Shown here: positions 63,637 through 64,000 of the stretch, in pieces
Layout of the letters: each line of letters opens with the position of its first letter
Position numbering within the stretch: position 1 is the stretch's first letter
Assembly (NCBI GenBank): GCA_905479195.1
Contig: CAJQLO010000001.1
Coordinates: 494,694-558,693, forward strand
Direction of reading: 5' to 3'
Source: an uncultured Gammaproteobacteria bacterium
GTDB taxonomy: Bacteria; Pseudomonadota; Gammaproteobacteria; GCA-002705445; GCA-002716945
Length of the DNA stretch: 64,000 nt
Position numbers and translations under genes: made by a program
The notes under the pieces: model-generated
The model's input: only the letters and a program-made list of their open reading frames with translations
What the model was told of the DNA's origin: nothing
Database searches by the model: none

Positions 63637-64000
63637 ATTATAGCTAATCAAAGACAATCAATACATGGACAGTGGTCTTCGAAAATAATGTTTATTTTTG
63701 CGGCAACAGGATCTGCTGTCGGCTTAGGAAATATATGGAAATTTCCATGGATGGTAAGCGAGAGTGGCGGCGGTGCTTTTGTATTAATTTATATATCAAG
63801 TGTTATTTTAATCGCCTTACCTATTATGATTGCAGAAGTGTTTATTGGAAGACATGGAAAGCAGAATCCAGTTGCTAGTCTTCAATATCTTTCAAAAGAA
63901 TCAAGCAGCTTTGATGTTACAGAGATTGATGGTGACCTTAATCGTATTAAAACAAAAAAACAACAATATTCTAATTCTGATGACTATAGTAATTGGCAGT
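63637..64000 (+). CDS. Sodium:neurotransmitter symporter family transporter (5' part, non-ATG start)
   Basis: The frame is open to the window edge and encodes about 121 residues. The signature of the SNF/NSS family is clear: the first helix begins at WSSKIMFIFAATGSAVGLGN, followed at once by IWKFPWMVSESGGGAFVLIY, with the unwound sodium and substrate site. A second helix follows. Members import amino acids or similar solutes with sodium. No ATG, GTG or TTG lies between the upstream stop (63631-63633) and the middle of the first helix. GGAG at 63627-63630 points to ATT (63637) or ATA (63640) as start. After helix 2 a hydrophilic stretch of about 40 residues is unusual for the loop. Confidence 0.85.
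   Translation, partial: MIANQRQSIHGQWSSKIMFIFAATGSAVGLGNIWKFPWMVSESGGGAFVLIYISSVILIALPIMIAEVFIGRHGKQNPVASLQYLSKESSSFDVTEIDGDLNRIKTKKQQYSNSDDYSNWQ

Noticed and set aside
63688-63690. ATG 63688 as the symporter start
   Set aside because: It would remove the conserved beginning of the first helix and has no suitably spaced ribosome binding site, whereas GGAG at 63627-63630 fits an earlier start.
63672-63878. 68-residue plus-strand open frame near the right edge
   Set aside because: It overlaps the symporter in another frame. The symporter frame carries the clear NSS family signature.
1-64000. Search for insertion sequences, prophage, CRISPR arrays, toxin-antitoxin or defence genes
   Set aside because: No transposase, integrase, repeat array or defence-type gene was seen. 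All long frames are household genes, and no intergenic gap exceeds 300 bases.

Overview
The window is a dense, AT-rich (roughly two thirds A+T by eye) stretch of chromosome from a gammaproteobacterium. The evidence is gene order. It carries the blocks hupB–tRNA-Val–tRNA-Asp–ppiD, map<>rpsB-tsf-pyrH-frr-uppS-cdsA-dxr-rseP-bamA-skp-lpxD-fabZ-lpxA, rnhB-dnaE-accA-tilS, pyrG-kdsA-eno-ftsB-ispD-ispF, lolC-lolD, msbA-lpxK-kdsB, sdhCDAB-sdhE, pdxJ-acpS and mltD<>methyltransferase-rnhA-dnaQ, all familiar from this class. The compactness (mostly overlapping stops and starts, no insertion sequences, no phage, no CRISPR, no gene-free stretch over 300 bases) resembles streamlined marine lineages such as SAR86 or SUP05-like bacteria, but the sequence does not settle the genus.

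Layout. 1-740: HU gene and two tRNAs. 740-3354: PpiD and FabI. 3420-8873: a complete YejABEF peptide ABC importer. 8870-10779 (minus): dapE and map. 10926-23114: one long plus-strand run, from ribosomal protein S2 through ribosome recycling, undecaprenyl-PP synthesis, CDP-DAG synthesis, the first committed isoprenoid step and RseP, to the outer-membrane and lipid A genes bamA, skp, lpxD, fabZ and lpxA. 23115-26271 (minus): lpxB with two sugar-nucleotide genes that look like gnnB and gnnA. 26338-39723: rnhB, dnaE, accA, tilS, pyrG, kdsA, eno, ftsB, ispD, ispF, nagZ and an MscS-like channel. 39731-46045 (minus): mfd, a periplasmic rhodanese preceded by an unannotated 51-residue secreted peptide gene, and the putrescine genes aguB and aguA. 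46071-53028: lolC/lolF, lolD, a DUF2062 protein (minus), msbA, lpxK, kdsB and mdh. 53025-57733: ygfZ (minus), then a DUF1674 (SDHAF4-type) gene heading sdhC-D-A-B-E. 57746-64000: pdxJ, acpS, cysM, mltD (minus), a methyltransferase, rnhA, dnaQ, smpB (minus) and the start of a sodium:neurotransmitter-type symporter cut by the window edge.

How the genes work together. The dominant theme is envelope building: lipid A (lpxD, fabZ, lpxA, lpxB, lpxK, probable gnnAB), KDO (kdsA, kdsB), export (msbA), lipoprotein release (lolC/D), outer-membrane protein assembly (bamA, skp, rseP, ppiD) and peptidoglycan recycling (nagZ, mltD, yejABEF). A second theme is the TCA cycle with its assembly factors (mdh, ygfZ, DUF1674, sdhCDAB, sdhE). 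The least expected items are the gnnAB module beside lpxB, the DUF1674 gene and the acidic secreted micro-gene, both below 60 residues, a symporter that seems to start at ATT or ATA, several probable leaderless or near-leaderless mRNAs, and convergent gene pairs whose stop codons share one palindrome.
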